From Azospirillum isscasi (GTDB lineage Bacteria > Pseudomonadota > Alphaproteobacteria > Azospirillales > Azospirillaceae), in the NCBI RefSeq assembly GCF_030849505.1, contig NZ_JAUJFI010000054.1:1-33876 (forward strand): a stretch of DNA of 33,876 bases, read 5' to 3'. The position numbers were made by a program, and so were the translations under genes. The notes beneath the pieces are model-generated. The model did no database searches. It had not been told where the DNA came from and saw only the letters and a program-made list of their open reading frames with translations. Position 1 is the first letter of the stretch; each line of letters opens with the position of its first letter. Shown here piece by piece: positions 22,585 to 30,722 of this stretch.

Positions 22585-23256
22585 ATGCCCCAGACTCCCG
22601 ACCGGCTGGACCCGGAGGTCGTGATCTTCGATTTCGACGGCGTCATCATCGATTCCGTGCCCACCAAGAACGGCGGCTTCGCCATCCTCTACGGCATCGA
22701 CGATCCGGAGACGGAAGAGCGGATGCGGCAGACGATCTGGCGCAACGGCGGTCTCAGCCGGTTCAAGATGCTGGCGATCCTGGAGCGGGAGATGTTCGGG
22801 CGCGATCCCGGCCCTGCGGAGATCGACGACCTGGCCCGCCGCTACGCCGCGATCGTGGACCCGCGGGTGCCGGGCTGCCCGCTGATCGCCGGGGCGGAGG
22901 CGGTGCTGGACCGGCTGGACGGCACGCCCTGTCACCTCGTGTCGGGCACGCCGCACGAGGTGCTGATGGGCACCGTGCGCGCCAAGGGGCTGGAGCGGCA
23001 TTTCCGCACCATCACCGGCTCGCCCAACGTGAAGGCGGAGGTCTTCGCGCGCATCGTCGCGGAGGGCGGGCACGACCCGGAGCGGGCGCTGGCCGTCGGC
23101 GATTCCCTGACCGAACTGGAGGCCGCCCGCAAGGCCGGCACGGCCTTCGTCGGGGTGGTGTCGGAAGGGTTGCCGAACCCCTTCCCGCCCGGCGTGACGG
23201 TCGTCGGCGACCTGCACGGGCTGGCCGAACGGATCGGAGCTGCGGATTTGAGGTAA
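22585..23256 (+). CDS. HAD-superfamily hydrolase
   Basis: This 223-residue phosphatase-like protein has all four HAD motifs: DFDGVIIDS (nucleophile Asp and acid/base Asp, about residues 15-23), LVSGTP (motif II, about 119), a conserved Lys in the segment GSPNVKAEVF (motif III) and GDSLTELEAARKAG (motif IV, about 172-185). A helical cap lies between motifs I and II, as in beta-phosphoglucomutase and phosphoglycolate phosphatase types. The substrate cannot be told from sequence. The ribosome site is weak (AGCGAGACGG). Confidence 0.9.
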   Translation: MPQTPDRLDPEVVIFDFDGVIIDSVPTKNGGFAILYGIDDPETEERMRQTIWRNGGLSRFKMLAILEREMFGRDPGPAEIDDLARRYAAIVDPRVPGCPLIAGAEAVLDRLDGTPCHLVSGTPHEVLMGTVRAKGLERHFRTITGSPNVKAEVFARIVAEGGHDPERALAVGDSLTELEAARKAGTAFVGVVSEGLPNPFPPGVTVVGDLHGLAERIGAADLR

Positions 23257-23272
23257 GCGGGCCGGCCGGGGT

Positions 23273-23300
23273 ATTGTTTATGAGACCAACAATCCATAAA
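23273..23300. promoter_or_regulatory. Interlaced inverted repeats upstream of a small gene
   Basis: In a short AT-rich patch, ATTGTT (23273-23278) is mirrored by AACAAT (23288-23293), and TTTATG (23277-23282) by CATAAA (23295-23300). Both pairs lie 36-63 bp ahead of the small gene at 23336, fitting an operator or promoter. Confidence 0.35.
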
Positions 23301-23335
23301 TGATGATGGCAACCTATGTCGAAAGGGAGGTCCGT

Positions 23336-23533
23336 ATGCCCGTGCCGAAAGAGGCTGCCGAAGCCGCCCGTGACCGTTATCTGGCGATCCTCAGCGGGTA
23401 CCCCGGCATGACCCGCGCCGAAGTCACGAAGCTGTCCGACGACTACGCCATCGCGGTCGATTTCGCGTCGGGCGTTCCCGACGATCTTCCGAAGGATCTG
23501 GACGGCGTGCCGGTGGTCGCACGCACCCAGTGA
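23336..23533 (+). CDS. Small hypothetical protein (65 residues)
   Basis: The ATG at 23336 has GGGAGG five bases upstream; an earlier in-frame ATG at 23300 lacks a ribosome site. The protein begins MPVPKEAAEAARDRYLAILSGYPGMTRAEVTKLSDDYAIAVDFA and ends VPVVARTQ. It is helical at first, acidic in the middle, and lacks cysteines, a signal peptide or membrane segments. I recognise no family. A strong bidirectional hairpin follows directly. Confidence 0.65.
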   Translation: MPVPKEAAEAARDRYLAILSGYPGMTRAEVTKLSDDYAIAVDFASGVPDDLPKDLDGVPVVARTQ

Positions 23534-23546
23534 CACAAGTCTGCGG

Positions 23547-23574
23547 CGCCCGGTCCATCCTGTCGGACCGGGCG
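23547..23574. terminator. Bidirectional terminator hairpin
   Basis: CGCCCGGTCC (23547-23556) pairs perfectly with GGACCGGGCG (23565-23574), a 10-bp stem with an 8-nt loop, followed by TTT on the + strand. It separates the small gene from the convergent FemAB-like gene. Confidence 0.7.
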
Positions 23575-23596
23575 TTTCGGATGTCGGGACCTTACT

Positions 23597-24796
23597 TTAC
23601 GCCGGATTGGAGGGGGCCGGGTTGGATGGGGTGGCGCCGGCGCGGTCGCCCTGCCCCTTGTTCAGCGCCATCGCCACCACCTGGCTGGCCTGCGCGGTGC
23701 AGGTTGCGGCGAGCGTGCGCACCGTCTGACCGCCTTCGACCAGAAGACGGCTGAGCATCGGGCCGGGGGATTCGAAGGTGCCGATGAACACCCGCTCCTC
23801 CTCCCCCTTGCCGGCGAAGCCGCGTTTGAACAGATGGACGCCGGGGTTGGCCTGGGCGTTCACGCCGTGCAGGTCGTAGCGTTTGCCGCCGCTGGCCTTC
23901 ACCCACCGCATCGCCTTCCAATGGACCAGGAAGGCCGCGTTCAACGGCAGACCGGCGTCGGCGGTGGCCGAATTCTGCATCAGCGCCGTGTCGCCCAGCA
24001 GCGAAACCACCACGCCGGCCACCGGCTCGCCGTTGTGGGACGCCAGCACGGCGTGCATCTTCATGCCCTCGGGCAGGGCGCGGTGGACCCGGGTCAGGGT
24101 GCGGCTGTCGAAGGCGCGGAAGCCCTTGCGGCGCTGCGTCTGGATGAACAGGTCGTCGATGGCGTCCAGCAGCTCCGGCGAGGAGCCCTCGGCGACCTCC
24201 AGCCCCGCCCCCTCCGCCTTGGCGAGGCCGCGGCGCCAGTGGCGGGACAAATCCTTGTGGATCGTCGCCTCGTCGCGGGTCAGGTCCATGATGAAGGTGC
24301 GGTAGGGGGCCTTGGCGTCGCTGTGCCGCATGTCCAGCGCCTCCATGGCGGCCAGCGCGCCGGCCCCCTCCCCTTCCCCGTCCTCCACGCGCGGCAGGAC
24401 GCGCAGGAACAGCCCGCGCCGGACGCTGTATTCGGCCTTCATCGCCTCCATGATGGCCAGGAACGCCGCGGGATCGGGCCGCCGGCCCTTCGGGCGCCAC
24501 ATCGGCCCCCACATGACCAGCGCGATGCCGCCGATGCCCGGCACCCGGCGGACCAGCACCTGCGCCGCGGCCACCGGCTGGCCGCCGCGGCGCAGCACGA
24601 TGTGGCTGAGGTCGCGGTTGGGATGGGCGATGCGGCCGAAATCCCAGGTCTGGAAAATGCTGGCGTCGTCGAATCCGTTCATGACGGCGTACCAGCCGCC
24701 GCGGTCCATACGGTCGATCTCGACAGCCGGTGAAGCGTCCAGGCAATCGCCCCCAAGTGCGTCGGTGTGGATCTGGCGTTTCCCCAGCGAAGTCAC
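23597..24796 (-). CDS. FemAB-like acyltransferase (GNAT fold)
   Basis: This 399-residue soluble protein carries features of FemAB/lipid II aminoacyltransferase-like proteins with tandem GNAT folds: DASIFQTWDFGRIAHPNRDLSHIVLRRGGQPVAAAQVLVRRVPGIGGIALVMWGPMW (about 43-100), then TFIMDLTRDEATIHKDLSRHWRRGLAKAEGAGLEV and RKGFRAFDSRTL. The C-terminal half has VAGVVVSLLGDTALMQNSATAD and RYDLHGVNAQANPGVHLFKRGFAG. Related proteins add amino acids to peptidoglycan or act in polysaccharide systems; the substrate here is unknown. The GTG at 24796 has GAGAGG seven bases upstream. The C-terminus ends in a repeated SNPAP motif and appears disordered. Confidence 0.8.
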   Translation of the reverse strand: MTSLGKRQIHTDALGGDCLDASPAVEIDRMDRGGWYAVMNGFDDASIFQTWDFGRIAHPNRDLSHIVLRRGGQPVAAAQVLVRRVPGIGGIALVMWGPMWRPKGRRPDPAAFLAIMEAMKAEYSVRRGLFLRVLPRVEDGEGEGAGALAAMEALDMRHSDAKAPYRTFIMDLTRDEATIHKDLSRHWRRGLAKAEGAGLEVAEGSSPELLDAIDDLFIQTQRRKGFRAFDSRTLTRVHRALPEGMKMHAVLASHNGEPVAGVVVSLLGDTALMQNSATADAGLPLNAAFLVHWKAMRWVKASGGKRYDLHGVNAQANPGVHLFKRGFAGKGEEERVFIGTFESPGPMLSRLLVEGGQTVRTLAATCTAQASQVVAMALNKGQGDRAGATPSNPAPSNPA

Positions 24797-25133
24797 GTCG
24801 AACCTCTCGCGTGGTTGGTCGAATGGGCTGAGCCGGCGCGGAAGCGGAGAAGTGCCCGGCCCGCATCCCTGGCCGGAGGCCAGAGCCGTCGGATCGTCAA
24901 AGGTCGAAGCTCCGCGGAAGGTCCTATGCGGATCCCGCGCGGCCTACGGTCTTTGCGATCGTCCACAAACAATAGGAGACGCACGGGAAAATCACACAAA
25001 CCCTGATGGGTTCGCGCAAAATCCCACTGGATTATTCTCTGTGGCTAAGCGCTTTTTCTGGGGATGGCATAGGGTACGCCTGTTTCGACAGGCATGCTGC
25101 GGCGCAATACGCCCAATTCGGTGCCCCGTTTCT
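24797..25133. other. Gene-free stretch with two small hairpins
   Basis: No convincing gene is seen in these 337 bp. The right two thirds are less GC-rich than the surroundings. AACCC-TGAT-GGGTT (24999-25012) and GCCTGT-TTCG-ACAGGC (25078-25093, a stable UUCG tetraloop) are hairpins that could belong to a small RNA or a leader. No consensus promoter was found next to them. Confidence 0.4.
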
Positions 25134-25358
25134 TTAAAACATGGTCAATTGGATGATGCCGTCCGCGCGGGCGTGACGCTCCGCCGCGTCGACGGCGGCG
25201 TCCTGGGCGCCTTCCTGCGATTGGGCGATGCCGATGGCGATGCGCTCCCCGGCCACCGCCACGGTCCAGGTCCAGCGGCCATCGGTCCGCCACGACACGG
25301 CCAGTTCGCAGCCATGCGCCTGACACACCAGTTGCCGCACCGACCAGTTCGCCGCCAT
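25134..25358 (-). CDS. Small hypothetical protein (74 residues)
   Basis: The protein begins MAANWSVRQLVCQAHGCELAV and continues with WRTDGRWTWTVAVAGERIAIGIAQSQEGAQDAAVDAAERHARADGI. It reads as a short beta-sheet followed by a helix, with two cysteines (Cys12 and Cys17). The pattern of a Trp-rich strand, a Gly turn, then a long Ala-rich helix is seen in many small proteins that wrap a DUF-type fold, but I cannot name one. GGGG lies upstream without a classic ribosome site. Codon use is coding-like. Confidence 0.5.
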   Translation of the reverse strand: MAANWSVRQLVCQAHGCELAVSWRTDGRWTWTVAVAGERIAIGIAQSQEGAQDAAVDAAERHARADGIIQLTMF

Positions 25359-25464
25359 CCGCGCAACCCCATATCCCCGGTGCCGCCGCCGGCCCCGTCA
25401 TGTCCAGTTATGCACCGGAGCGGCCCTTTTCCGCCAGCGCCGGCTGCGGCGAAGCGGCGGGCCG

Positions 25465-27750
25465 TCAGCGCCGGACGAAGGCCAGCCTTGCCGCCCGCAC
25501 CAGCGCCTCCGCCGCCGCGTCGTCCCGCCGGGTTGCCCAGCGGTTGAGCGAATGCATGCCGCTGGCGGCGACGAAGCGTCCGGTCTCCTCCACCCGCATC
25601 GCGTCGTCGTCGATGGTGTGAAAGCGGTAGCCGAGCGGGCGCAGGATCGCGTCCACCTTGCCGGCGGAATCCTCATCCAGGCATTCGATCAGCAGATCGG
25701 GGCCGCAGCGTTCCAGCAGATCCAGCATCCCCGCAAGCACCAGTGCTTCCGCACCTTCCACGTCGATCTTCACGAGGTCCACCGCCGTCTCGCCGGCGAG
25801 GTCCAAAAGGCCGCTGCCGGTGATGCCCGGCACGGTTGCTTCGATGCAGCCCTCGGACGACCGATGACGCAGGATCGACGCGCCGGAGGTCAGGAATTCC
25901 TTGGCCGCCGTCCGGCGTAGGACGACCTCGCCCGGCCGGTCGAGAACCGCGGCGTGCACGGCCTTGACCCGGTCGCAGCCATTGGCTTCGATGTTCTTTT
26001 CCAGCCGCGCCAGATTGGCCGCAACCGGCTCCACCGCGAGAATCCGTGCCATGGGAGCCGCCCGGGCCGCCGTCAGGGCGTAGATGCCGGTGTAGGACCC
26101 GATGTCGAGCACGACGCGCGCCGGCACGGCGAGATGCTGCCAGAGCCGCAGCGACGCCGGCTCGTAACGTCCACACCAGCCCAGGCTCATGCAGACGAGA
26201 TCGTCGTTGTCGTCGAACAGGGCGATGGGACCGCCGACGGGCGGCTCGAACTCCAGGAATCCGTGGAAGGGAAACTGGCGGCTGATGGACACGAGGCTGT
26301 CCCCGGCGACCGCACCGAAACCCCGCTGCCAAGCCCGCGTTTCCATGGTCGCCGCGTTGCGGGCCTCGATCGCCGTTCCGCTGTCCGGATCAAGGCGATG
26401 GGCTTGCCGTGCCGTCTCCAGCACCCGTTCCGTCGACTTTCGCCAGTCGGCACCATTGCCGGACCGCGGACCCGACGAGTGCATGCCCCTCCGGTTCAGG
26501 AACAGCGGAGTCGAGATCTTCACGCAACGCGCTTTTTCCCAGACCCGCACGTAGTATTCGAAATCCTCCCCCACGTCCAAGGTCTCGTCGAAGGGGGTTT
26601 CCAGGGCGACCGAAGCACGGATGAAATGGCCCATCTGCAGCGTCAGATAAGGGTCGTGCAGCAGCAGATCCTCCAGTGTTCCGATGCGCGGCAACTGGGG
26701 CAGGCGGATGCGGCCGGTCACCGCGTCCTGGCCGGGTTGGGCATCGGCGCTTTCCAGGATCAGGCCCCACACCGCGTCCACGCGGTCCATGTGCGGGGCC
26801 ATCTGCTGAAAGGCATCGGGCATCATCAGGTCGTCGGCGTCCAAAAAGAACAGCCAGTCCGCCTCGCGGGAAACCGCCTCGCGCACCCCTTCATTGCGGG
26901 CCTTCGACCGGCCCTTGGTTCCGCTGGTGTCATCGACCGCGACGCAATCGAAGTCGGTGAAAGGGCCGGGGTCGTTCTGGGCCGCCGCCATCACGGAATT
27001 GATCGCCTGCTGGACGTGCTCCCGATGGCCGGGGCCGACCGGAATCACAACCGTGCATTTCGCCCTCGACACCGTCTCCGGAGCCCGGCGGAACAGCGAC
27101 GAATTGATGGTGAAGAATCCCGCGCCGGTGCACTCCTGCCGCAGCCGCCGCTCGGTGAACTTGTTGCAATGCATGCCGCGCGTCTCGGGGATGAGGTCGC
27201 TGGCCGAAGGCAGAACATACTCGTAGTTCTGCGCGATGTAATCCTCGTCCACCGCGTAGAAGGGGGTGTTGACGATCAGGTAGCCGCCCGGACGCAGCGC
27301 GGCGTGGAGGCGGGGGAGAAGGGCGTGCACCTCCGCCTGGGGAATATGCTCGATCACGTCCAGCATCAGGATCGCATCGAACACGCCTTGGAAGCCCTGC
27401 GCGGCCAGGAAGTTCAGGGCGTCGTCGCAATGGACCGACCACTGTGCGGCCGGGCAGCCCTTCAACGTCTCGCGCGCCAGCGCATGGGCGGCATCGGAAA
27501 AGTCGACACCGACATAGCGGGCCGCCTTGCCCGTCGAGAGCAGGTAGCGGGCGGACTCCCCGCGGCCATAACCGATTTCCAGCACATGGGCGCCGTTCAG
27601 GGGAAACTGGTCGATCAATGCGCGATGGATGGAGGAGATGCCTCCGGCTTCCCATTCCTCGGCACCCACCGCGCCGTAATGGAGCTTGTTCCCTTCCGCA
27701 TCGCGACCGGTGAAGTATTCGCGGGTGTAGAGTTCCTTCGCAAACCCCAT
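25465..27750 (-). CDS. Three-domain methyltransferase-glycosyltransferase-FkbM methyltransferase
   Basis: This 761-residue protein joins three enzymes. Residues about 30-200 form a class I SAM methyltransferase (VLEIGYGRGESARYL at 56-70, then DAILMLDVIEHIP and LRPGGYLIVNTPF). Residues about 231-425 form a family-2 GT-A glycosyltransferase (CTVVIPVGPGHREHV, ARNEGVREA, FFLDADDL with the DxD-type motif at 304-307, and GEDFEYY at 395-401). Residues about 510-735 form an FkbM-type methyltransferase (VLDIGSYTGIYALTAARA, VDLVKIDVEGAEALVLAG). It probably adds and O-methylates sugars on a surface polysaccharide, lipopolysaccharide or glycoprotein; the acceptor is unknown. There is no membrane segment. 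GGGGGCCGGAA lies just upstream of the ATG. It is a single-gene unit between a small gene and the parA region. Confidence 0.88.
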   Translation of the reverse strand: MGFAKELYTREYFTGRDAEGNKLHYGAVGAEEWEAGGISSIHRALIDQFPLNGAHVLEIGYGRGESARYLLSTGKAARYVGVDFSDAAHALARETLKGCPAAQWSVHCDDALNFLAAQGFQGVFDAILMLDVIEHIPQAEVHALLPRLHAALRPGGYLIVNTPFYAVDEDYIAQNYEYVLPSASDLIPETRGMHCNKFTERRLRQECTGAGFFTINSSLFRRAPETVSRAKCTVVIPVGPGHREHVQQAINSVMAAAQNDPGPFTDFDCVAVDDTSGTKGRSKARNEGVREAVSREADWLFFLDADDLMMPDAFQQMAPHMDRVDAVWGLILESADAQPGQDAVTGRIRLPQLPRIGTLEDLLLHDPYLTLQMGHFIRASVALETPFDETLDVGEDFEYYVRVWEKARCVKISTPLFLNRRGMHSSGPRSGNGADWRKSTERVLETARQAHRLDPDSGTAIEARNAATMETRAWQRGFGAVAGDSLVSISRQFPFHGFLEFEPPVGGPIALFDDNDDLVCMSLGWCGRYEPASLRLWQHLAVPARVVLDIGSYTGIYALTAARAAPMARILAVEPVAANLARLEKNIEANGCDRVKAVHAAVLDRPGEVVLRRTAAKEFLTSGASILRHRSSEGCIEATVPGITGSGLLDLAGETAVDLVKIDVEGAEALVLAGMLDLLERCGPDLLIECLDEDSAGKVDAILRPLGYRFHTIDDDAMRVEETGRFVAASGMHSLNRWATRRDDAAAEALVRAARLAFVRR

Positions 27751-28022
27751 TTCCGGCCCCCAAAAGGCAGCATCGACGGCCTACCGATACGCTTTGCCGG
27801 CGAGCCAATGCAAGGGTATTTGAGCATTCTGCAAGCTGTAGGCTCCGCCGATTTCCTCAATCTTCCGACGCATCGGGACCGTGGGGTGCCTGCACCCGGC
27901 ATGAGCGCGCGGGAAGGGCGGCGGACCGGTTGGTCCGGGCTGCGGGTAGACACCCATTGCGGGGGTTGGGACGACTTGTTACCTTCCCCGACGACTCCGG
28001 CAATTGGGGCGACGAGGGGGCA

Positions 28023-29045
28023 ATGACCGGCGACGACTTGAAGCTGCTGCGCGAGAGGCGCGGCCTCACCCAGACGCAGATGGCCGCGTTCGTGAACGAA
28101 CTGACGGGCCGCCGATACGACAAGCAGCGGCTGAGCAAATGGGAGACGGGGCGCGAACCCCTGCCCCGCGACGTGCTGGGCCGGCTGCTGCTGCTGTCCC
28201 TGGAACAGCCGGCGACGGAGACCCCGCGGGCCGGCACGACGATCGCCGTCGGCCTGCAGAAGGGCGGCACCGCCAAGACGGCGACCTCCATCAACGTCGC
28301 CTTCATGCTGGCCCGCGCCGGAAACCGCGTGCTTCTGGTGGACGCCGACCCGCAGGGCAACGCCACGGTCCATGTCGGCGTGCCGCAGGCCGACGTGGTG
28401 ACGCTGACCGGGCAGGGCAGGGTGCTCTACCACGCCCTGATGGGCAAGGCGAAGCTGGCCGAGGTGATCCGCCCGACCGGCGTCGAGGGGCTGGACGTCG
28501 TGCCGTCCAGCATCGCGCTCGCCAGCGCCGACACCGAACTGCCTGGCAACCTGACCAACGCCCAGACCGCCATGGCGGAGATGTTGGACGCGGTGCGGGC
28601 CGATTACGACTTCATCCTGATCGACTGCGCGCCGAACCTGGGGGCGGTCACCATCAACGCGCTGACCGCGGCGGATTATGTGCTGATCCCCTGCCAGGCG
28701 GAGCCGCACGCCATCCTGGGCGTGAACGCCTTCCTGGACACGGTGACCAAGATCCAGCGGCGCCTGAACCCGAACCTGCGGGTGCTGGGCGTGCTGCCGA
28801 CCATGCTGAATCCCCGCCAGACGCAGGACCGTTCCTCGCTTGAGGACATCGGCCGGCTGTGGGGGGAGGATTACCGCGTCTTTCCGCCGGTGCCGCGCGC
28901 GACCATCTACGCGCAGGCCGCCGGGGCCAACGTCATCACGCTGGACGCCGACATCGGCGCGCCGGGCGTGGAAAGCTACGCCGCCATCGCCGGTGCCCTT
29001 CTGAGGGCCGCCGGACGCATCCGGGAGTCGGTCGATGCCGCCTAA
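28023..29045 (+). CDS. parA: Partition ATPase ParA with N-terminal HTH
   Basis: This is a 340-residue ParA of the type that carries its own DNA-binding domain. Residues about 4-62 form an XRE-like helix-turn-helix (LKLLRERRGLTQTQMAAFVNEL, KQRLSKWETGREPLP). The ATPase follows: deviant Walker A KGGTAKT (80-86), LLVDADPQGNAT (104-115) and FILIDCAPNLGAVTINAL. The usual KGGxGKT has Ala for the last Gly here, a substitution also known in other ParA proteins. N-terminal HTH domains let such ParA proteins repress their own operon. The ATG follows GAGGGGG, and parB overlaps by 11 bp, so the two are coupled. It moves the replicon along the nucleoid together with ParB bound at parS. Confidence 0.93.
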   Translation: MTGDDLKLLRERRGLTQTQMAAFVNELTGRRYDKQRLSKWETGREPLPRDVLGRLLLLSLEQPATETPRAGTTIAVGLQKGGTAKTATSINVAFMLARAGNRVLLVDADPQGNATVHVGVPQADVVTLTGQGRVLYHALMGKAKLAEVIRPTGVEGLDVVPSSIALASADTELPGNLTNAQTAMAEMLDAVRADYDFILIDCAPNLGAVTINALTAADYVLIPCQAEPHAILGVNAFLDTVTKIQRRLNPNLRVLGVLPTMLNPRQTQDRSSLEDIGRLWGEDYRVFPPVPRATIYAQAAGANVITLDADIGAPGVESYAAIAGALLRAAGRIRESVDAA

Positions 29046-29892
29046 AAAGCTGACCCGCCAAACCGCCGCCGCGGTCCTGCAAGCGAAGAACACCGCCCCG
29101 GCTCTGGAGACCGACCGGCTGTTCGGGCTGACCGGCACCCTGCCCCGCCTGATCGAGGCCGACGTCGCCGCCATCCGCACCGACCCCAACCAGCCGCGCA
29201 CCGTCTTCGACGAGACGGCGCTCGCCTCGCTCGCCGCCTCCATCGAGCGGCACGGGCTGCAGCAGCCGGTCCTGGTGCAGGAGACGACGGAGAAGGGCGT
29301 CTACCGCCTCGTGGCCGGGGAGCGCCGCCTGCGCGCCCACCAGATGCTGGGCCGTCCGACCATCGCCGCCATCATCACCAAGGGCAAGGCGGAGGAGATC
29401 GCGCTGATCGAGAATGTCCAGCGCGTGGATTTGGACGCCATCGATCTGGCCCGCGGCCTGACCCAGCTCATCGACAGCCACGGCTATGCCCAGGCGGAGG
29501 TTGCCGCGGTCATCGGCTGTTCGGAGGCCGAGGTGTCGAAGCGGCTGAAGGTGCTGGACCTGCCCACCGACATCCTTCGCGAATACCGCGAGAACCCCGA
29601 CGCGGTGTCCCGCTCGGCCCTGGTCGAGCTGGCCTTCGTCGGCGACGAAGGGGAGGTGCGGCGGCTGTGGCAGTCGGCGCGCACCGGCGGGCTGACCGTG
29701 CAGTCGGTGCGCACGGCGCGGGCGTCCAAGGCGCCGGGCTCGGCGGAGCCGATGCGCGTGCTGGGCCGCTCGATCAACCGCATCGAGAAGGAGCTGAAGG
29801 CCATCGACGCGGTCAGCGAGGCGATGCAGAAGGAGCATCGGGAGCTGCTGCGGGACCTGCGGATGCGCATCGACGATCTGCTGGAGAAGTGA
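29035..29892 (+). CDS. parB: Centromere-binding protein ParB
   Basis: This 285-residue ParB/Spo0J-family protein has an N-terminal ParA-interaction region, the ParB nuclease-like CTPase domain (IRTDPNQPRTVFDETALASLAASIERHGLQQPVLV, then LVAGERRLRAHQML and IALIENVQRVDLDAID), and a helix-turn-helix (YAQAEVAAVIGCSEAEVSKRLKVL). A C-terminal coiled-coil dimerisation region follows (RSINRIEKELKAIDAVSEAMQKEHRELLRDLRMRIDDLL). GERRLRA is the CTP-binding box. The ATG at 29035 overlaps the end of parA, with GGGAG about 8 bases upstream. Two parS-like palindromes begin three bases after its stop. Confidence 0.94.
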   Translation: MPPKKLTRQTAAAVLQAKNTAPALETDRLFGLTGTLPRLIEADVAAIRTDPNQPRTVFDETALASLAASIERHGLQQPVLVQETTEKGVYRLVAGERRLRAHQMLGRPTIAAIITKGKAEEIALIENVQRVDLDAIDLARGLTQLIDSHGYAQAEVAAVIGCSEAEVSKRLKVLDLPTDILREYRENPDAVSRSALVELAFVGDEGEVRRLWQSARTGGLTVQSVRTARASKAPGSAEPMRVLGRSINRIEKELKAIDAVSEAMQKEHRELLRDLRMRIDDLLEK

Positions 29893-29895
29893 CCG

Positions 29896-29971
29896 CTTTC
29901 GAAATCGAAAGCGCCTTTTGGTTGTTGAATTCGAAGAACAATCAACTCAAAAGGGCTTTCGATTTCGAAAC
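29896..29971. other. parS: Putative centromere: two inverted parS-like sites
   Basis: CTTTCGAAATCGAAAG (29896-29911) has 7-bp arms around an AA centre. CTTTCGATTTCGAAAC (29956-29971) is the same site in reverse orientation with one arm base changed. Between them lies a second imperfect inverted repeat (CCTTTTG with CAAAAGG, and GTTG with CAAC) centred on a TTCGAA at 29930-29935. The AT-rich arrangement directly after parB is typical of a partition site and differs from the chromosomal consensus TGTTTCACGTGAAACA. Confidence 0.75.
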
Positions 29972-30242
29972 GGGTGATGACCACAGGCTCCGATGCCCGG
30001 ATGTCTTGCTCTCACCCTGATTCCCCCGCTCTCGGCGGACCGAAGGTCCGCCTCCCGCCAATCCAGAAAAAGAATTTTGCAATGACCGGGCAAAAGGCGA
30101 GAAAACTTTCCACGCCGAAGCACGTTCCGGGCGAAAAAAGTAAAAAATTCTCATGCGAACCATGCGATATTGAGCATCACCGCAGGATCTTCGTGAAAGT
30201 TCCCGGAGATGCTGAACAAAGAGAAGCAAAAAAGGCAAAAAT
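29972..30242. other. Non-coding stretch between parS and the Lrp gene
   Basis: No gene is called in these 271 bp. The left part is GC-rich; the right part (30060-30242) is AT-rich, with runs such as AGAAAAAG, GTAAAAAATT and AAAAAAGG. It holds the hairpin GGCGGACC-GAA-GGTCCGCC (30034-30052). A 90-codon frame crosses it but lacks a ribosome site and normal codon use. Confidence 0.5.
30034..30052. terminator. Small hairpin downstream of the par operon
   Basis: GGCGGACC and GGTCCGCC form an 8-bp stem with a GAA loop about 140 bp after the parB stop. No T-run follows, so the terminator role is uncertain. Confidence 0.35.
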
Positions 30243-30722
30243 CTAGTTCTGCTGGGTCTTTGCATAAGAAAGGGGGACCTCCGTTGTCGATTTCATTTCT
30301 TCCATTGCGAACATCGATGACACGTCCTGAAGCTCGATGCGCTCGATGAGCTTGCGATAGAAGGCGTCGTAAGCCTTGATATCGGGAATGACCACACGGA
30401 GAAGATAATCGATTTCGCCGCTCAGGCGGTAGAGATCGACAACCTCGGGTATGTCGGCGATCACGCGGCGGAACTCCTCCAGCCACTCCGCGGAATGCTT
30501 GCTGGTTCGGACGGCCACGAAGACGGTGACGTCGACGTTCAGCTTGGCCCGGTCCAGAAGGGCGACGCGGCGGCGGATGTAGCCTTCCTGTTCAAGGCGT
30601 TGCACGCGGCGCCAGCAGGGAGTGGCGGACAGGCCGACCTGCTTGCCGAGGTCGGCGAGCGACAGTGTCGCGTCGGTCTGAAGGGCGGCCAGGATTTTCC
30701 GGTCGGTGGCGTCGATGGTCAT
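30243..30722 (-). CDS. Lrp/AsnC-family regulator (DecR-like)
   Basis: This 159-residue regulator has an N-terminal helix-turn-helix (TDRKILAALQTDATLSLADLGKQVGLSATPCWRRVQRLEQEGYIRR) and a C-terminal RAM ligand-binding domain (VTVFVAVRTSKHSAEWLEEFRRVIADIPEVVDLYRLSGEIDYLLRVVIPDIKAYDAF). The length is normal for Lrp proteins. It is divergent from a cysteine desulfhydrase-like gene, the same pairing idea as E. coli DecR (YbaO), a cysteine-responsive Lrp protein that activates a cysteine-degrading enzyme. A similar role here is inference from context. The 147-bp intergenic space is enough for a shared operator. Confidence 0.9.
   Translation of the reverse strand: MTIDATDRKILAALQTDATLSLADLGKQVGLSATPCWRRVQRLEQEGYIRRRVALLDRAKLNVDVTVFVAVRTSKHSAEWLEEFRRVIADIPEVVDLYRLSGEIDYLLRVVIPDIKAYDAFYRKLIERIELQDVSSMFAMEEMKSTTEVPLSYAKTQQN

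Noticed and set aside
28256..28290. ParA Walker A KGGTAKT as a sign of an inactive ATPase
   Set aside because: Ala at this position occurs in other ParA proteins, and the remaining motifs are intact.
3188..29892. repABC-type replicon
   Set aside because: The initiator is RPA-like with iterons outside the gene, and parA and parB are not in an operon with it; no RepC is seen.
29974..30246. 90-codon frame after parS
   Set aside because: No ribosome site, mixed codon use, and it spans an AT-rich intergenic region; more likely non-coding.
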